Shown in pieces: positions 31,986 through 43,480 of a stretch of 64,000 nt of DNA. The position numbers and the translations under genes were made by a program. The stretch spans positions 133,885,182-133,949,181 of the forward strand of contig OY992539.1 of the NCBI GenBank assembly GCA_963921195.1, given 5' to 3'. Below the pieces are notes generated by a model. That model saw nothing but the letters and a program-made list of their open reading frames with translations, had not been told where the DNA came from and ran no database searches. Position 1 is the first letter of the stretch; every line of letters starts with the position of its first letter. Origin of the DNA: Pegoplata infirma. Taxonomy: Eukaryota; Arthropoda; Insecta; Diptera; Anthomyiidae.

Positions 31986-33373
31986 AATATAACTGGGAAC
32001 CTAACTGGGAACTGGTAACTATAACCGTCGTCTCGTTGTAGCGGAGCATACCAAAGGTTCTGGTGGAAATCGAACCTACGACCGCCACTTTGTAAATGAA
32101 GATCTCAATCTTTGATTAAAATCGTAAGGTTTTCCACTGAAATTAATCCAACAAGAGCTTCCGAACTTAAAGTTTTTCGTAGTTCAATTTCCAGTGGGTT
32201 TAGCCCCAATTTCAAAATTTCCTTCAATTAAATCTGGCTTATCTTATTTTCTTAAAAACTTTATTCCTCCAAAAAAATAACTTTGTAAAATCGTATTATG
32301 ACTACCAATTAAGTTTTCTTTCTACTAGCTTAACCTAAACACTGTAAAATTTAATCTTATAATGACTTACTAACTAAGTTTACATATGGAATGTTTCGTC
32401 TGCGACATACTGACTTAATTGAAACACAAAAACTAAAAAAATTAAATATAAAAAAATGTTGATGACGGCGCAGCAGAAACACGATAGTGTGAGATTTGTA
32501 CCGCAGCTTAAATTGATATCACCGATATTTAAACACCAATAAAAACCCAAGAGTCAAGACTACAACAACAACTAAATTTATATGTGAGTGTCCCACACAC
32601 GGAGACGGCGCGGCATGTTCAACTGTTTTTTTTTTCAAAACACAACCACCATCAGATTGGAATGGTCCAAAACAAAACCAAAAAAAAAAATCGGCTTATG
32701 GTCGAATGTTTGGTCATAGCCCAACAACAATCCAATCAAACATGCACAACATGTTGGGGCACTATTAATGCGATAAAATGTGACGTGCAGTAAATCGTCA
32801 CTATAATAAGCCATTAAGAAACGATATCTTCTTTAGCTACGTCTTTCTCTTCTCATCATCTTCTAGTCTTAGCCTGGGCATTTTTCGCTGGCAAACGCAC
32901 ACGGAGACCAACTCGAAACCCAACTAACAGCAGCTTCAGCAGCGGGAATTTACACTTTAATCTGACACCAACTATCGCGTTAAGAGACCAGCATCAACAC
33001 CATGCGTGTTGATGACAACAACAATGAAATCAAAAACCAGTCAATTTCAAACGACCTTTTATTTTTTGTATCCACTGTCCCTTTTATAAATATGTTTGTA
33101 TTCATATAAAGCAATTCAATCCTTATGATCTCATTAATAAAATGACAAAAATATAAAAAAAGGAACTTTGTGATATTTTGCGTTTTAGCACTATGGGCCA
33201 TTCGACAATTTGTTTTTCTTTCCGGTAAACTTTTTTTAACTTACTCTGTAAGACCCTGATAAGCATTGAACAGTTTATTCTTTAAGAATTTCTGCAGAAT
33301 GTACACCCTCTACAAAGCTAAAGTTAGAAAGTAAGTTTTGAACTAGGTATTCAACTAATACCTACTGTAGATG
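31986..33373. other. Lower-repeat, gene-free stretch (possible unique host DNA)
   Basis: 32440-33010 has a more balanced composition, CAACAACA runs and GCACACGGAGAC-type phrases and looks less transposon-derived than its surroundings. A short frame from 33002 (starting MRVDDNNNEIKNQ) ends after about 35 codons. Near 32050-32075 the minus strand has a tRNA-like GTAGGTTCGATTTCC. None is strong enough to call a gene. Confidence 0.45.
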
Positions 33374-33737
33374 CAGGGCCGCTTAAAGGTATAGCGGGCC
33401 CTGGGCACACAAGAATTTGGGTCCCGCTGGAAAAACAAAAAACTTTTTTTTATACAAAAATATGTCTCAGAATTTGATACTTTTTCTTTCTGAAAAATTT
33501 CTATGAATTAGAGACTTTTGATATAGAAAAAATTTCTCCTATAGAAAAAGTCTATACGAAAAATCTGTTCGATTTTGAGAAATTTTCTGAAAGAAAATGC
33601 GAAATTTTCTTTTAAACCAAATTAAAAAAAATGTTGCTCCTTTTTCAAATAAGCGAATTTATTAGCATTTTGGGATCTCCTTAGGTGGGGGGCCCTGGGC
33701 ACGTGCCCAGTGTGCCCTTATGGTTAAAACGGTACTG
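33374..33737. mobile_element. hAT-type MITE (364 bp) with satellite-like interior
   Basis: Ends CAGGGCCGCTTAAAGGTATAG and, reverse-complemented, CAGTACCGTTTTAACCATAAG are imperfect inverted repeats of hAT type, with subterminal GGGCCCTGGGCAC at both ends. The 8 bp on either side do not match, so the duplication is lost or one end is rearranged. The interior has words related to the 35-bp satellite (CCTATAGAAAAAGTCTA). Confidence 0.75.
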
Positions 33738-33995
33738 GTTAGGTTTGGAATGATGGAGCTCAAAATTTGTAACTTCTCGCGTAGACCGGCTGGTCCATAG
33801 CAATACCACATGTTCCTTCAGCGACAAGGATAAAATGCGTTAGTTAGATTTCCTCCAGATTCTCGAGTTCTGCTTTGCCTAAAATACGCTAGCGATGTTT
33901 GCACTCGATGACGTAAAAAACTTTGAACTGTGTTTTTGATCAGTGAATGATTCTAAGACATAACCGGACGCGACGCAAGTTTGATCCCTTAGGCT
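33738..33995 (-). mobile_element. LOA-like 3' end fragment
   Basis: Starts GTTAGGTTTGG on the plus strand and continues CGCGTAGACCGGCTGGTCCAT, matching CGCATAGACCGACTAGTCCAT at 49.33 kb. The minus strand retains a degraded C-terminal ORF2 tail (LGKAELENLEEI). Strongly decayed. Confidence 0.6.
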
Positions 33996-35479
33996 TTTAA
34001 GATAATTTTCTGATTGCAAGGAGTTTTAGGTATAAAAAAAAGTCTGAGATTCTGAAATTTTTAATTTTGGTAACGATTCCATACCATTATGCACTGTTGT
34101 AGGTGATTTGAATAAATTAATCTACATTGATCAGTCCCTTTGTTGAGAAAATTTTTAGAAGAATACTCGTACACTCAAACAAAATTTATGTCAGAAAATT
34201 ATAACTAAATTAAAGAGAATGTGTCTGCTGCAACCAAGTTTTTAATCAAAGTCTCGGTCATTTCTATTTTTCATTTCTATTTTTCGCGTTATATCGCGTT
34301 TTATGAATTTTGCTATCCACGCCATTTTTTTGCATACCAAGCATGCAATGTTTTTAAAACAGGATCCTATTATCATATTAGCATAAAAAAAATAAAGATA
34401 ATATTAGCATATTAGCATAAAAAAAATAAAGATGGGTAACCCATCTTCTATGAAAAATTACATTCAAACTGAAAAAATTCAAAAAATAAAAAAGTTTGGA
34501 TCCCAATATCTCGTATACCGTTACAAATTTCAAAATTCTATGAGACAAAAATTTCAATGAGTTTGGATGATTATTCTTACCCATTGACAGAGACTTTTGA
34601 TTTTCGATCCACTGTGCTATGTAAAGAAATGTTTTTTTCAATGCCTATTCAACGGTGGCAAATGTGGAAATTTTTGGGGGTTATTTATGTGAAGACATAA
34701 ACTTACGATTTCCATATGAATACAAAATAATCTTTATTAAATTTAAGTCGCCTCGTATTTTTGCGCTAGCCGATATTTCTGTTAGTTCGGGAGTTGTCGA
34801 ACTTTACCCGAAGGTCCACATTGTTTCATGAGCTATGCCACATTGAAAGTTGCACATAACACGATTAACCTTTTTTTTAGTGACTGCATAAAAATCCATT
34901 AATAGTTCTTGGATTGGTACACTCTTAAGAAAGATACAGGGCCAAAGACTATCAATACTTAAAGATATGTGAAGTCTCCCTTCTTCTGTTAAACCCTCTC
35001 TTAAATTCCCTTTGCTAAGACAGTTACTGGACGTTTGATCGAACCAAAAAAAATCCCTTAAGTTCGATATAAACAAAAAAAAGTGTTGCAGTTTGGCGAT
35101 TTTCACACTAAAGCTAGCGTTTTTTTCATCTAGCTGTAAAAGAAGTTTTTTTTGTGGATTATCGGGAAATCCAATGACTTTTTATTTGCTGACAATTTGT
35201 TTTAAACACTTTTAAAGGTATTTCTTAAATAATATTACCATAATAATTATAAATTGATACATTTTATACAATACAAATTTATTAAGCGCTTTTTCGATAT
35301 AAAAAGTTAGCATTATTTGTCAAACCAACAATGTTAATTTAACATTATCGTATTTTCCTCGTCTAACAGTTTTCGTACCTTCTGTTATCAAGTTCCAAAA
35401 TTTTAAGAGTGGGACACAAAGAGCTTGACAGGGCTTCAAACGTTATCAATAAAAGAAATTTGAGAATTTAGCAATAGAA
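33996..35479. other. Gene-free AT-rich stretch
   Basis: A short direct repeat (AGCATAAAAAAAATAAAGAT) near 34378-34433 is followed by the small palindrome AAGATGGGTAACCCATCTT. No supported coding frame. Confidence 0.5.
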
Positions 35480-35736
35480 GAAATTCTTCCTACGTAAGAT
35501 AAGAAGAGAGATTTTGAGACATTTTTCGTAAAGAATTACTTTTTGTGTAGGAAAAATGCATCAGAATCTGAGACTTTTTTTCTTTTCAGATTCTAAGATT
35601 TTTCTCAGATTCTGAAACATTCTACTAAAGAAAACTACTCTAAAACAATTTTTGTGTGGAAAAAGTTTTAGATTCTGAGAAATTTTTTCTTTAGAAAAAG
35701 TTTAAGATTCTGAGACTTTTTTCCTATAGAAAAAGA

Positions 35737-36632
35737 TACACTCAAAAAAAAAAAAATTGTAAAGTTAGCAAAAAATGCTTGTAAACCTACAAGAAAATTT
35801 GCTGATTTGAACTCACAATTTTTTTGGTAAAGTTAGCAAAAACGTTTTGCTAAAAATTAGTTAACTGAAATAATTTTTATTTCAACTTAGTTCATACACA
35901 TTTGAGGACCCCATTGGGTTCGGACCCAATAGGTCCAGACCCCGATTGGCCTAGACCTAGTTGGGTTCCTTAAAAATCGTCATAGTTTTTGATCCAAAGT
36001 TTGTGTCCGTTTCGCTCTACCTTGCTTAGTTTTTGAGATACGTGATTTTAGGGGATCACTGGGGTCTTGAGAATTAAAAAACTCGATAACTTCAAAAATA
36101 TTACTCGGAGAGCTTTTGGTTATTTGCGGTCTTGTTCTACGTGTTTAGCGCTACAAAAATTCTTTTGGACTTTTTGTTGTGTCGGCAATATTTACCGAGA
36201 TATGAGCATTTTAAAATTTTCGGGAATGCTAACTTTTTTGGATCCAAAGTTAGGTCCCATTAGGGTCCACACATGTGAATTGGACCCGTGAAAGTATGGA
36301 GATTCTAAGAACCAAAAATGCCCTCCATTTTGCTCTATCTGGCTTAGTTTCCGAGATAGCGCCCTTTTAAGTTTTCTGAAAATAAAAAAAAATTTACCAT
36401 TTATTTTTGCTAATGTTAGCAAAAAATCTTGTAAAAATGTTGTCAACTCAATTTCAAATTTAACAAAAGAAATTAGTTCAAAGTTTGTTTAAAATTGCTA
36501 ATGTGCTAAATGAAGTTTACAAGAATTTTTTGCTAAAATGCTAATCTCAACTAAAAATTTGCTAAAAGTTAGCTAACTAGCATTAGCAAAAAAAAAACAT
36601 AGTAAATCTACTATAGTATTTTTTTGAGTGTA
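35737..36632. mobile_element. TA-type MITE (35739-36630, 892 bp), CACTCAAAAAA termini
   Basis: TA at 35737-35738 and 36631-36632 flanks CACTCAAAAAAAAAA...TTTTTTTGAGTG. Subterminal TTAGCAAAA words are repeated at both ends. It is a direct copy of the element at 51073-51903, sharing the interior (GGACCCCATTGGGTTCGGAC). A 74-codon frame at 36067 is frameshifted in the second copy, so it is unlikely to be coding. It is inserted in the 35-bp satellite. Confidence 0.85.
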
Positions 36633-37193
36633 AGAAGGTAAGATTCTGAGACATTTTTCCTGTAGAAAAAGTCTAAGATTCTAAGACAATTTTCCTATGA
36701 AAAAATTCTCGGTCTAAAATTCTGAGATATTCTCCCTATGAAAAAATCTAAGATTCTGAGACATTTTTCCTATAGAAAAAGTATCAGATTCAGAGATATT
36801 TTTCCTACAGAAAAAAAATTTCTCATAATCTAAGATTCTAAGAAATGTTTCCTATAAAAAATCCTCATTTTTTATATAAAAAAAATCTCAGATTCTGAGA
36901 TATTTTTCCTATAGAAAAAGTCTCAGATTCTGAGATATTTTTCCTATAGAAAAAGTCTCAGATTCTGAGACATTTTTCCTATCGAAAAAGTGTTTAGGAT
37001 ATTTTTCCTATAGAAAAAGACTCAGATTCTGAGACATTTTTTTTATAGAAAAATAATCAGATTCAGAAACATTTTTCCAACAGAAAAAAATGTCTCAGAA
37101 TCTCAGATTCTGACACATTTTTCGTATAGAAAAAGTCTCAGATTCTGTGACATTTTTCCTATAGAAAAATCTCAGATTGTGAGATATTTTTCC

Positions 37194-37607
37194 TATAGAA
37201 AAAGTCTCAGATTCTGAGACATTTTTCCTATAGAAAAAGTCTCAGATTCTGAGACATTTTTCCTATAGAAAAAGTCTCAGATTCTGAGACATTTTTCCTA
37301 TAGAAAAAGTCTCAGATTCTGAGACATTTTTCCTATAGAAAAAGTCTCAGATTCTGAGACATTTTTCCTATAGAAAAAGTCTCAGATTCTGAGACATTTT
37401 TCCTATAGAAAAAGTCTCAGATTCTGAGACATTTTTCCTATAGAAAAAGTCTCAGATTCTGAGACATTTTTCCTATAGAAAAAGTTTCAGATTCTGAGAC
37501 ATTTTTCCTATAGAAAAAGTCTCAGATTCTGAGACATTTTTCGTATAGAAAAAGTCTCAGATTCTGAGACATTTTTCCTATAGAAAAAGTCTCAGATTCT
37601 GAGACAT
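37194..37607. repeat. Homogeneous core of the 35-bp satellite
   Basis: About 12 head-to-tail units that are identical or differ at one base. Each unit has two dyads: GTCTCAGA-T-TCTGAGAC (8-bp arms) and TTTTTC-CTATA-GAAAAA (6-bp arms). The pattern fits recent unequal exchange or gene conversion. Confidence 0.95.
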
Positions 37608-37610
37608 CAG

Positions 37611-38937
37611 CTTGTAAAATTTTCCCTCCCCTCCTCCTCTTGTTCCTGCGCATGTTTATATATATTTTAAGATTCAGGAAAATCGGTTTATAAAAGTTAA
37701 GATGCTTCCCTTGTAAGAATTAATTTAATTTTAAGGCAGTGTCCGCAGATATTTTTTGGCTGATTCAAAAGAGATTTTGGGGCTAAAATTATAAAAACAT
37801 ATAAGCTGATTTCGTCTGTAGCACAGACCACAATGATGCTGATTTGACAAACATTTTATTTGAGTGTAAATTTTTTTGTGTGACTGACTTACTGAGTGGC
37901 TGTTGTAGATGGCAGTGACCACTGCTTGACCATTTGATGTCATGTGTATTTTTATTTTGTTATTCTCACCCTTTTTTTGTTAAGGGGGACTTGTTAACTC
38001 TTTTTTATAATTTTTCAAAAAAAAAATATTTTTTTTTCATAATGTCACATTCTTTGTTGCTCTACTGGTGGAGTGAACTGTGGATGTAGCAAGTAAACCA
38101 GATAACGATTCTTTTTTTATAATAAAAACAAATCAGATTTTATTTTTCCATGTCACATCTATAGCGAGCGAACGTTGGAACGTTTCTTTGTAGGTTCTTT
38201 AGCTTATTACCAACATAAATATTTTAGTGATGGTTGTGGCTTCTTCTTTGATGTTGGAATTTATTTAATTTCTGTTTTTTTTTTATATTTTAGAGTTTTG
38301 TTCTGAGCTCTTACCAGTTTTTTATTGCATTTTAACAAGGCCACCAACAACGTTTCATAAAAATTAAATACAAAAGAATAAACGTTTTTATTTTGTTGCA
38401 CAACAATTTCGAAAAAGTAGGGCGATTATGGTTCATAAGTCGTATATAAAAGAAAAAAAAAATAAATATATTTCATTAAAAGGCCATAAAAATGTACTAC
38501 TATGTTAAGTTTCAAGCGTGTATTTAGAAAAATTTCTTGGTATAATTTTTTATGATTTAATTTGAAATACTTTTTAAAACCACAAGTTCATAATTTTGTT
38601 TATTTTTCTTTTTAGTGTGACTTATAGCAGTTAATCAATCAATTAATTTTTTTTTTCTACAGAAAACAGTAATGTGGGGCTTTTTCTAAATTTAGGAATA
38701 TGAAGTTATAAATGGCTACTCTTCTAGTGAACGGTTAGTCATAACTGGTATTTGGGATTTCTGATGAGAGACTTTAACGACTAAATTCCTGATATAGGTT
38801 AGTGGTTAACCCCTGGACCAAATTTTAAGTGAAAGAAAAATTTCTAATGTGATAAATATGAAAAATTTTATGGGAAATATTTTAATTTTGAGTGAAAAAC
38901 TTTTTTTTTAGTCATTTTTGTACAAAAAAAATCAATG
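37611..38937. other. Gene-free stretch
   Basis: Contains CCCTCCCCTCCTCCTCTTG at about 37623 and otherwise AT-rich sequence. The minus-strand frame at 37731-37943 has no recognisable motif. Confidence 0.5.
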
Positions 38938-39140
38938 ATGTGTACCAATACCTTTTCGATACCAATACCCGTTAATACCAATTCAAATTGAAAACCAATA
39001 CCAATTAAAAACCAATACCTTTATTTGTGCGATACCAATACCGATAAAAAACCAATACCGATTCCCACTACCAATACCAATTAAAAACCAATACTTTTAT
39101 TCTTCAAAACCAATACCAATAAAAAACCAATACCAATTCA
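38938..39140. repeat. ACCAATACC microsatellite, first block
   Basis: Irregular repeats of AAAACCAATACCAATTAAA with CGATACC variants. A second block of the same kind is at 42590-42805. Confidence 0.85.
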
Positions 39141-39392
39141 TTTTTTTCTACTTTCGTATCGGTTTTGTTTCGGTTTTTTGTATTCTTACTTTCGTTTGTT
39201 TTAATTGTGACGTCAAACATTTTCTTTTCATCACATTATTAGGTTTTACCTGACTAACGAATTGCAAAAGATGTTACATCTATCAGTAATCGTTTGCATG
39301 CAATGTCACATAACAAAAAGGAGTTAGCTACTTGAATTTTAAAAGCCATAAAAACATAAAAGAAATATTTTTTGTCACGGTTTTTATGACCA

Positions 39393-39510
39393 CTAATAAA
39401 AGTAGATCATAAAAAATTTAGACCTTTTCTGTGATGAAATTTTTTCTTTTGCTAATAAAAGTAGATCATAAAAAATTTAGACCTTTTCTGTAATGAAATT
39501 TTTTCTTTTG
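39393..39510. repeat. 59-bp tandem duplication (two units)
   Basis: The units 39393-39451 and 39452-39510 (CTAATAAAAGTAGATCATAA...) differ at one base, so the duplication is recent. Confidence 0.9.
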
Positions 39511-39842
39511 CAATCATTGTTAATAATTGATATATGTACATTGAATGTCACTGCACTCTTCTTTGCGTTGTAAAAAAAATAATAATGTCCTTTTTTGGAA
39601 ATTCCAAAATTTTAATTAAGCAGACGTTACAAAATTTTATGTCACAACACCAGAATCCAGAAAAAAATTTTATTGTTTTATTAGAGGCACAGTTATATTA
39701 TATAAGAATTTAAGAACGCATAATGTGCAGTTCACACTTGCTATTTTTGAGAGTTTAAGGGCTACGTGTTTAAAAAATTCTTTTTTCTGTATCCATTACG
39801 TTTTTATTCTGTTACTGGTGTTTTGTTAAACAACTTGTTTAA

Positions 39843-40060
39843 GGTCGTAAGCAGTCAATCAAGCCGACCCAAAATTTTCGGCGGCGGCGGCTCGACCAAT
39901 TTTGCTCAGCGGCGGCTCAGTATCGGCTGAACTTTTTTGTTCTATTTTTGTTGTAAAATCTGTTTTTTGAAAGGCGGCGGCGCGAAAAAAAGGTTTAAAA
40001 TTGGCCGGCGGCGCCGCGCAGCCGATTTTGAGCCGGTCGGCTTGATTCACTGGTCGTAAG
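39843..40060. mobile_element. GC-rich hAT-type MITE (39851-40052, 202 bp), target duplication GTCGTAAG
   Basis: GTCGTAAG at 39843-39850 and 40053-40060 is a perfect 8-bp duplication. The ends are CAGTCAATCAAGCCGACC and, reverse-complemented, CAGTGAATCAAGCCGACC. The interior is full of CGGCGGCGG and complementary CCGCCGC-type words and stands out from the AT-rich surroundings. The frame across it is accidental. Confidence 0.95.
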
Positions 40061-40768
40061 TGTGAACCCCATATAAGAAAAAAATTGACCCGTGTAATCG
40101 CAATTGGCAAAAGATATAAAATCGAAAAAGGGGCCCCCTGCATGATAACCCATTTCGATCACCTTTTTCAAAAAAATATTTATGTATGAAAAGGATGAAG
40201 TTCAGGTATATTTTGTTAGAAATGTTAAGTCTCATCTTTCTGCAATTAAAAAATATCTTCCCTTGACCACCGGAATTTATATGTGCATTAAATGCAATGT
40301 GCATCTGCACAGAAATTGTTTCAAGCAAAAACGAAAAAATTGCATTTTTTTAGTTTAGGCATTTAATTTTTTTTATTAATTAATATTAATTTTTTTTAGA
40401 TTTAATTTATTATCAAATTCCACTAATTGAAACATTTTGAAACAATTTATTTTGAAAATAACGAAATAATTTAATAAAATAGCAAATAAATCCAAACATT
40501 AAAATTGCATAGAAAGTTGAAATACAGGCTTTTCTGGAATAACGGAACATTAAATTTTTTTTACAAGAGTTTTGAGATCAGCCGGTGCTAATTTTACTAA
40601 ATAGGTACCTTTTTCCAAAAAAAAATGAATCTTTGTCCAAAATGGGTTAAGCATGTACTATTTAGTTTAAAGTTTGACTTAATTCTGAATGCAAATACTG
40701 CTAAAAAATATTTTTTTTTAAAGGGGTTTTTCAAAAAAAACATCCGTCACGCAAAAATTCGACTCACT

Positions 40769-41721
40769 CTCTAGACCAATGGTTCTCAAACGGTGGGTCG
40801 CGACCCCCTAGGGGCCACGGAAGCATATCTAGGGGGTCGCGAAAAGTTTAGTAAATATCATGCTAAAATTATTAAAATAAAATATACAAGCAAAGCATAT
40901 TTTTTGGGAAATTGCTGAGTTATCCAAATACAAAATTACATGGCTACGTTTGGATCTGCCAATGTATGCCTATTTTTAACTTATCAGTGGGCTTCAAAAA
41001 AGTCAGGAAAAGATATAATTTAATTTACCCCCTTTTTCCGTTCCTTACACCGAATAATCCATGTCCGTGTGGATCTGATGTTACGTACTACTTATATGCA
41101 TGCCAAAATCACAATTTTACCATAATTCATATAATTTTTTCGTCAAAAGTTTAAGAATTTTAAATCTGACAACTTGAGATATGCTCCATCTTCAATACTA
41201 TTAACTTGGCCATTTTCAGCTTCATAGCTCGTTAGGGCAATGTTTAAAAAGCACAGTTTTTAAATCTGACTACTTCAGGATATGATTGCCATGACTACAT
41301 GCTATCAGCATCCTTGCTCAATTGGCGACTTTTAAAACAGATAAAATGTTATAAAACTGTGTTGAAAAAAATCGGCCCATGTCAGGACCTAGCCTCCATG
41401 CAAACGTCCCCTTTAAATTTGGCAAAAACTACTCTTAAAACCGTATTATAATAAGTATGCTTTCGAAATTAAGCAGGTAAAAGCATTTAAAAATAATCAT
41501 TGCAAATTTTACAGAAAACGGACCAGTTTCTTTGTATTCCCCAGAGATCCAATCAGTCCATATTTGGATTTGAGACCAATTTTTGGGAAAACTTGGTGTA
41601 GAGCATAATATGGTCGGTCTTTATCGACTTTAATTTTCTCACTTGTTGGGGGGTCGCGAGAAATTTGAAATATTGAAAAGGGGTCGCGATGCAAAAGTTA
41701 GTGAGAAGCTCTGCTCTAGAC
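40769..41721. mobile_element. hAT-type element (40777-41713, 937 bp), target duplication CTCTAGAC
   Basis: CTCTAGAC at 40769-40776 and 41714-41721 is perfect. Ends are CAATGGTTCTCAAACGGTGG and, reverse-complemented, CAGAGCTTCTCACTAACTTT, each followed by a CGCGACCCC block close to the tip. No transposase is readable in the interior (the frame at 40912-41154 has no known motif). A fragment of repeat B is nested near its right end. Confidence 0.9.
41365..41645 (-). mobile_element. Repeat B fragment (copy 5) nested in the hAT element
   Basis: CCCATGTCAGGACCTAGCC, AAATTTGGCAAAAACTACTC, GGTCGGTCTTTATCGACTTT and the end TTTTCTCACTTG parallel copy 4 (24.3-24.89 kb). The left part is missing or unrecognisable. 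Confidence 0.6.
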
Positions 41722-41733
41722 ACTCAGAATTTT

Positions 41734-42470
41734 TCAACTCACAATCACGTGATTTAAATGAAAATCACTTTTTTGAGTCACGCAAATCACGGGACCAGCG
41801 ACCATCTGCAATTCAAATACATAAACAAGAAACAAGTGTCTTTTTATTTGTTAAATCTATAACATCTGTAAATTTTATTTAAAATGAAGTGTCCACCCTT
41901 GAAAAAGTTTCCTTGTAGGTCTGAATGCAAAAAGTTTCAAGGCACTTATTTATTACCTTAATATAATCACTTAAAATGACTTAAATGAAAATCACTCTAT
42001 TACCAAATGATTTAAATGAAAATCACTCACGCGTGAATCACGGGACCAGAGACCATCTCCAATTCAAATACTTAAACAAAAGGCAAGTCTCTTCATTTGA
42101 TTCATCTATAACATCTGTAAATTTTGTTAAAAATGAAGTGTCCACCCTGAAATAGTTTCCTTGTAGGTCCGATTTCAAAAAGTTTCAAGTCACTTATTAA
42201 TTACCCTAATATAGTACTTAATTTAAATGAAAATCACTCTGAATCACGTGGTTTTTTGAGTCACGCAAATTACGGGACCACAGACCATCTCTAATTCAAA
42301 TACATAAACAAAAGACAAGTTTCTCTTCATTTGTTTCATCTATAACAACTGTAAATTTTATTAAAAATGAAGTGTCCACCCTGAAATAGTTTCCTTGTAG
42401 GTCCGATTTCAAAAACTTTCAAGGCACTTATTTATTACCTTAATATAGGCTTATATTCTGAATTTCAAAA
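41734..42470. repeat. Three tandem units of about 235-255 bp
   Basis: The block GGGACCA...GACCATCT-CAATTCAAATAC recurs at about 41790, 42045 and 42279, followed each time by ATGAAGTGTCCACCCT and TTTCCTTGTAGGTC. TTTAAATGAAAATCACT words recur between. The hAT element at 40777-41713 split a partial unit at the left edge. Confidence 0.8.
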
Positions 42471-42589
42471 AAATCGGTCAAAAATTGGCCAAAAAACCTA
42501 CCATCTCGCCCCCAGTGTGCACTGTGGGACGGACAGAAGGACGACTTACGTTAAATTAATTAATATTAACGACAAAACCTTTTGCATAC

Positions 42590-42805
42590 AAATCCCAAAA
42601 CCGATATATAAGATAAATACCAATACTTATTAAAAACCGATACCAATTCGAGGCTAAAACCAATACCAATACCCAATACCTAAATAATTCAAAACCAATA
42701 CCGAAACCTATACCAATTCAACAAAAAATGAAAACCAATACCTATACCAATACTAATATAATTTTAAAAACCAATACCAATACTTTTATCGAATTGGTAC
42801 CCATC
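42590..42805. repeat. ACCAATACC microsatellite, second block
   Basis: AAAACCAATACCAATAC, CCTATACCAAT and TTAAAAACC variants, as in 38938-39140. Confidence 0.85.
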
Positions 42806-43079
42806 CTTGAAAAAAATACAATTTTTTTTTTAGTGTAATATTATATTCGAGTGTTTTTTTTTTGTTTTAGTGTAAAAATATTTTTATGTGACAAAAATAC
42901 GTAGAAAAAAAATTTTGTGACTTACTAATGTTTTAAAACTTGTTTAATGTTGTTTTAACACGTGAATTTATGATGAAACAAATCTGAAATTTACGGTTTT
43001 GTTTATAACTTTTAAACCACGGACCGATTTAGCTGAAATTCAATAACAAGCAGTCTTTCGAAAGTAAGCGTGTTTTTTA

Positions 43080-43480
43080 TGAGACTTTTTCTATAGAAAA
43101 AAACCTCAGAATCTGAGATTTTTGGAAAGATGAACTAGAATCTAAGAAAAAATATCTTAAATTCTGAGATTTTTTTTCTAAAAATGTCTCAAAATCTTTA
43201 TCTATAGGAAAATGAGACTCAGATTCTGAGACTTTTTCTATAGGAAAAATATCTTAGAAGCTGAGACCTGTTTTGTTGGAAAAATGTTTCAGAATCAATA
43301 AGTTTTTTGGAGGAAAAATTTCTCAGATTCTCAGACTTTTCAATGGAAGAAAATATGTCTCAAAAAATGTTTGAGAATCTTAGACTTTTTCTAAGGAGAA
43401 GTGCCTCAAAAACTTTTACTTTTTCTTTAGAAAAATGTCTCAGAATCTAGGAAATTGACTCAATTATTGTTTAAAAGCAT
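43080..43480. repeat. Diverged 35-bp satellite patch (complementary orientation)
   Basis: CAGAATCTGAGA and GACTTTTTCTATAGGAAAAAT words recur, the reverse complement of the main satellite with much divergence. Confidence 0.6.

Larger units (their letters stand above)
35480..37608. repeat. 35-bp satellite array, diverged edges (interrupted by a MITE)
   Basis: Units of CAGATTCTGAGACATTTTTCCTATAGAAAAAGTCT run from about 35.48 to 37.61 kb with the MITE at 35739-36630 in between. Divergence is high at the left and falls to near zero in 37.19-37.60 kb. The array ends abruptly at GAGACAT before unrelated sequence. Confidence 0.92.

Noticed and set aside
37194..37607. CRISPR-like array of regular 35-bp repeats
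   Set aside because: The repeats are directly head-to-tail with no variable spacers and lie in a eukaryotic, transposon-rich context. It is a satellite.
35431..37620. hAT ends around the main 35-bp array (CAGGGCTTCAAACG at 35431, with AGCTTG on both sides)
   Set aside because: The right border GAGACAT is not a complement of the left tip, and the flanks match at only 6 of 8 bases. It could be chance.
40912..41154. Transposase fragment in the hAT element
   Set aside because: The 80-codon frame has no recognisable hAT motif (no RW dimerisation region or catalytic block). Left as non-coding.
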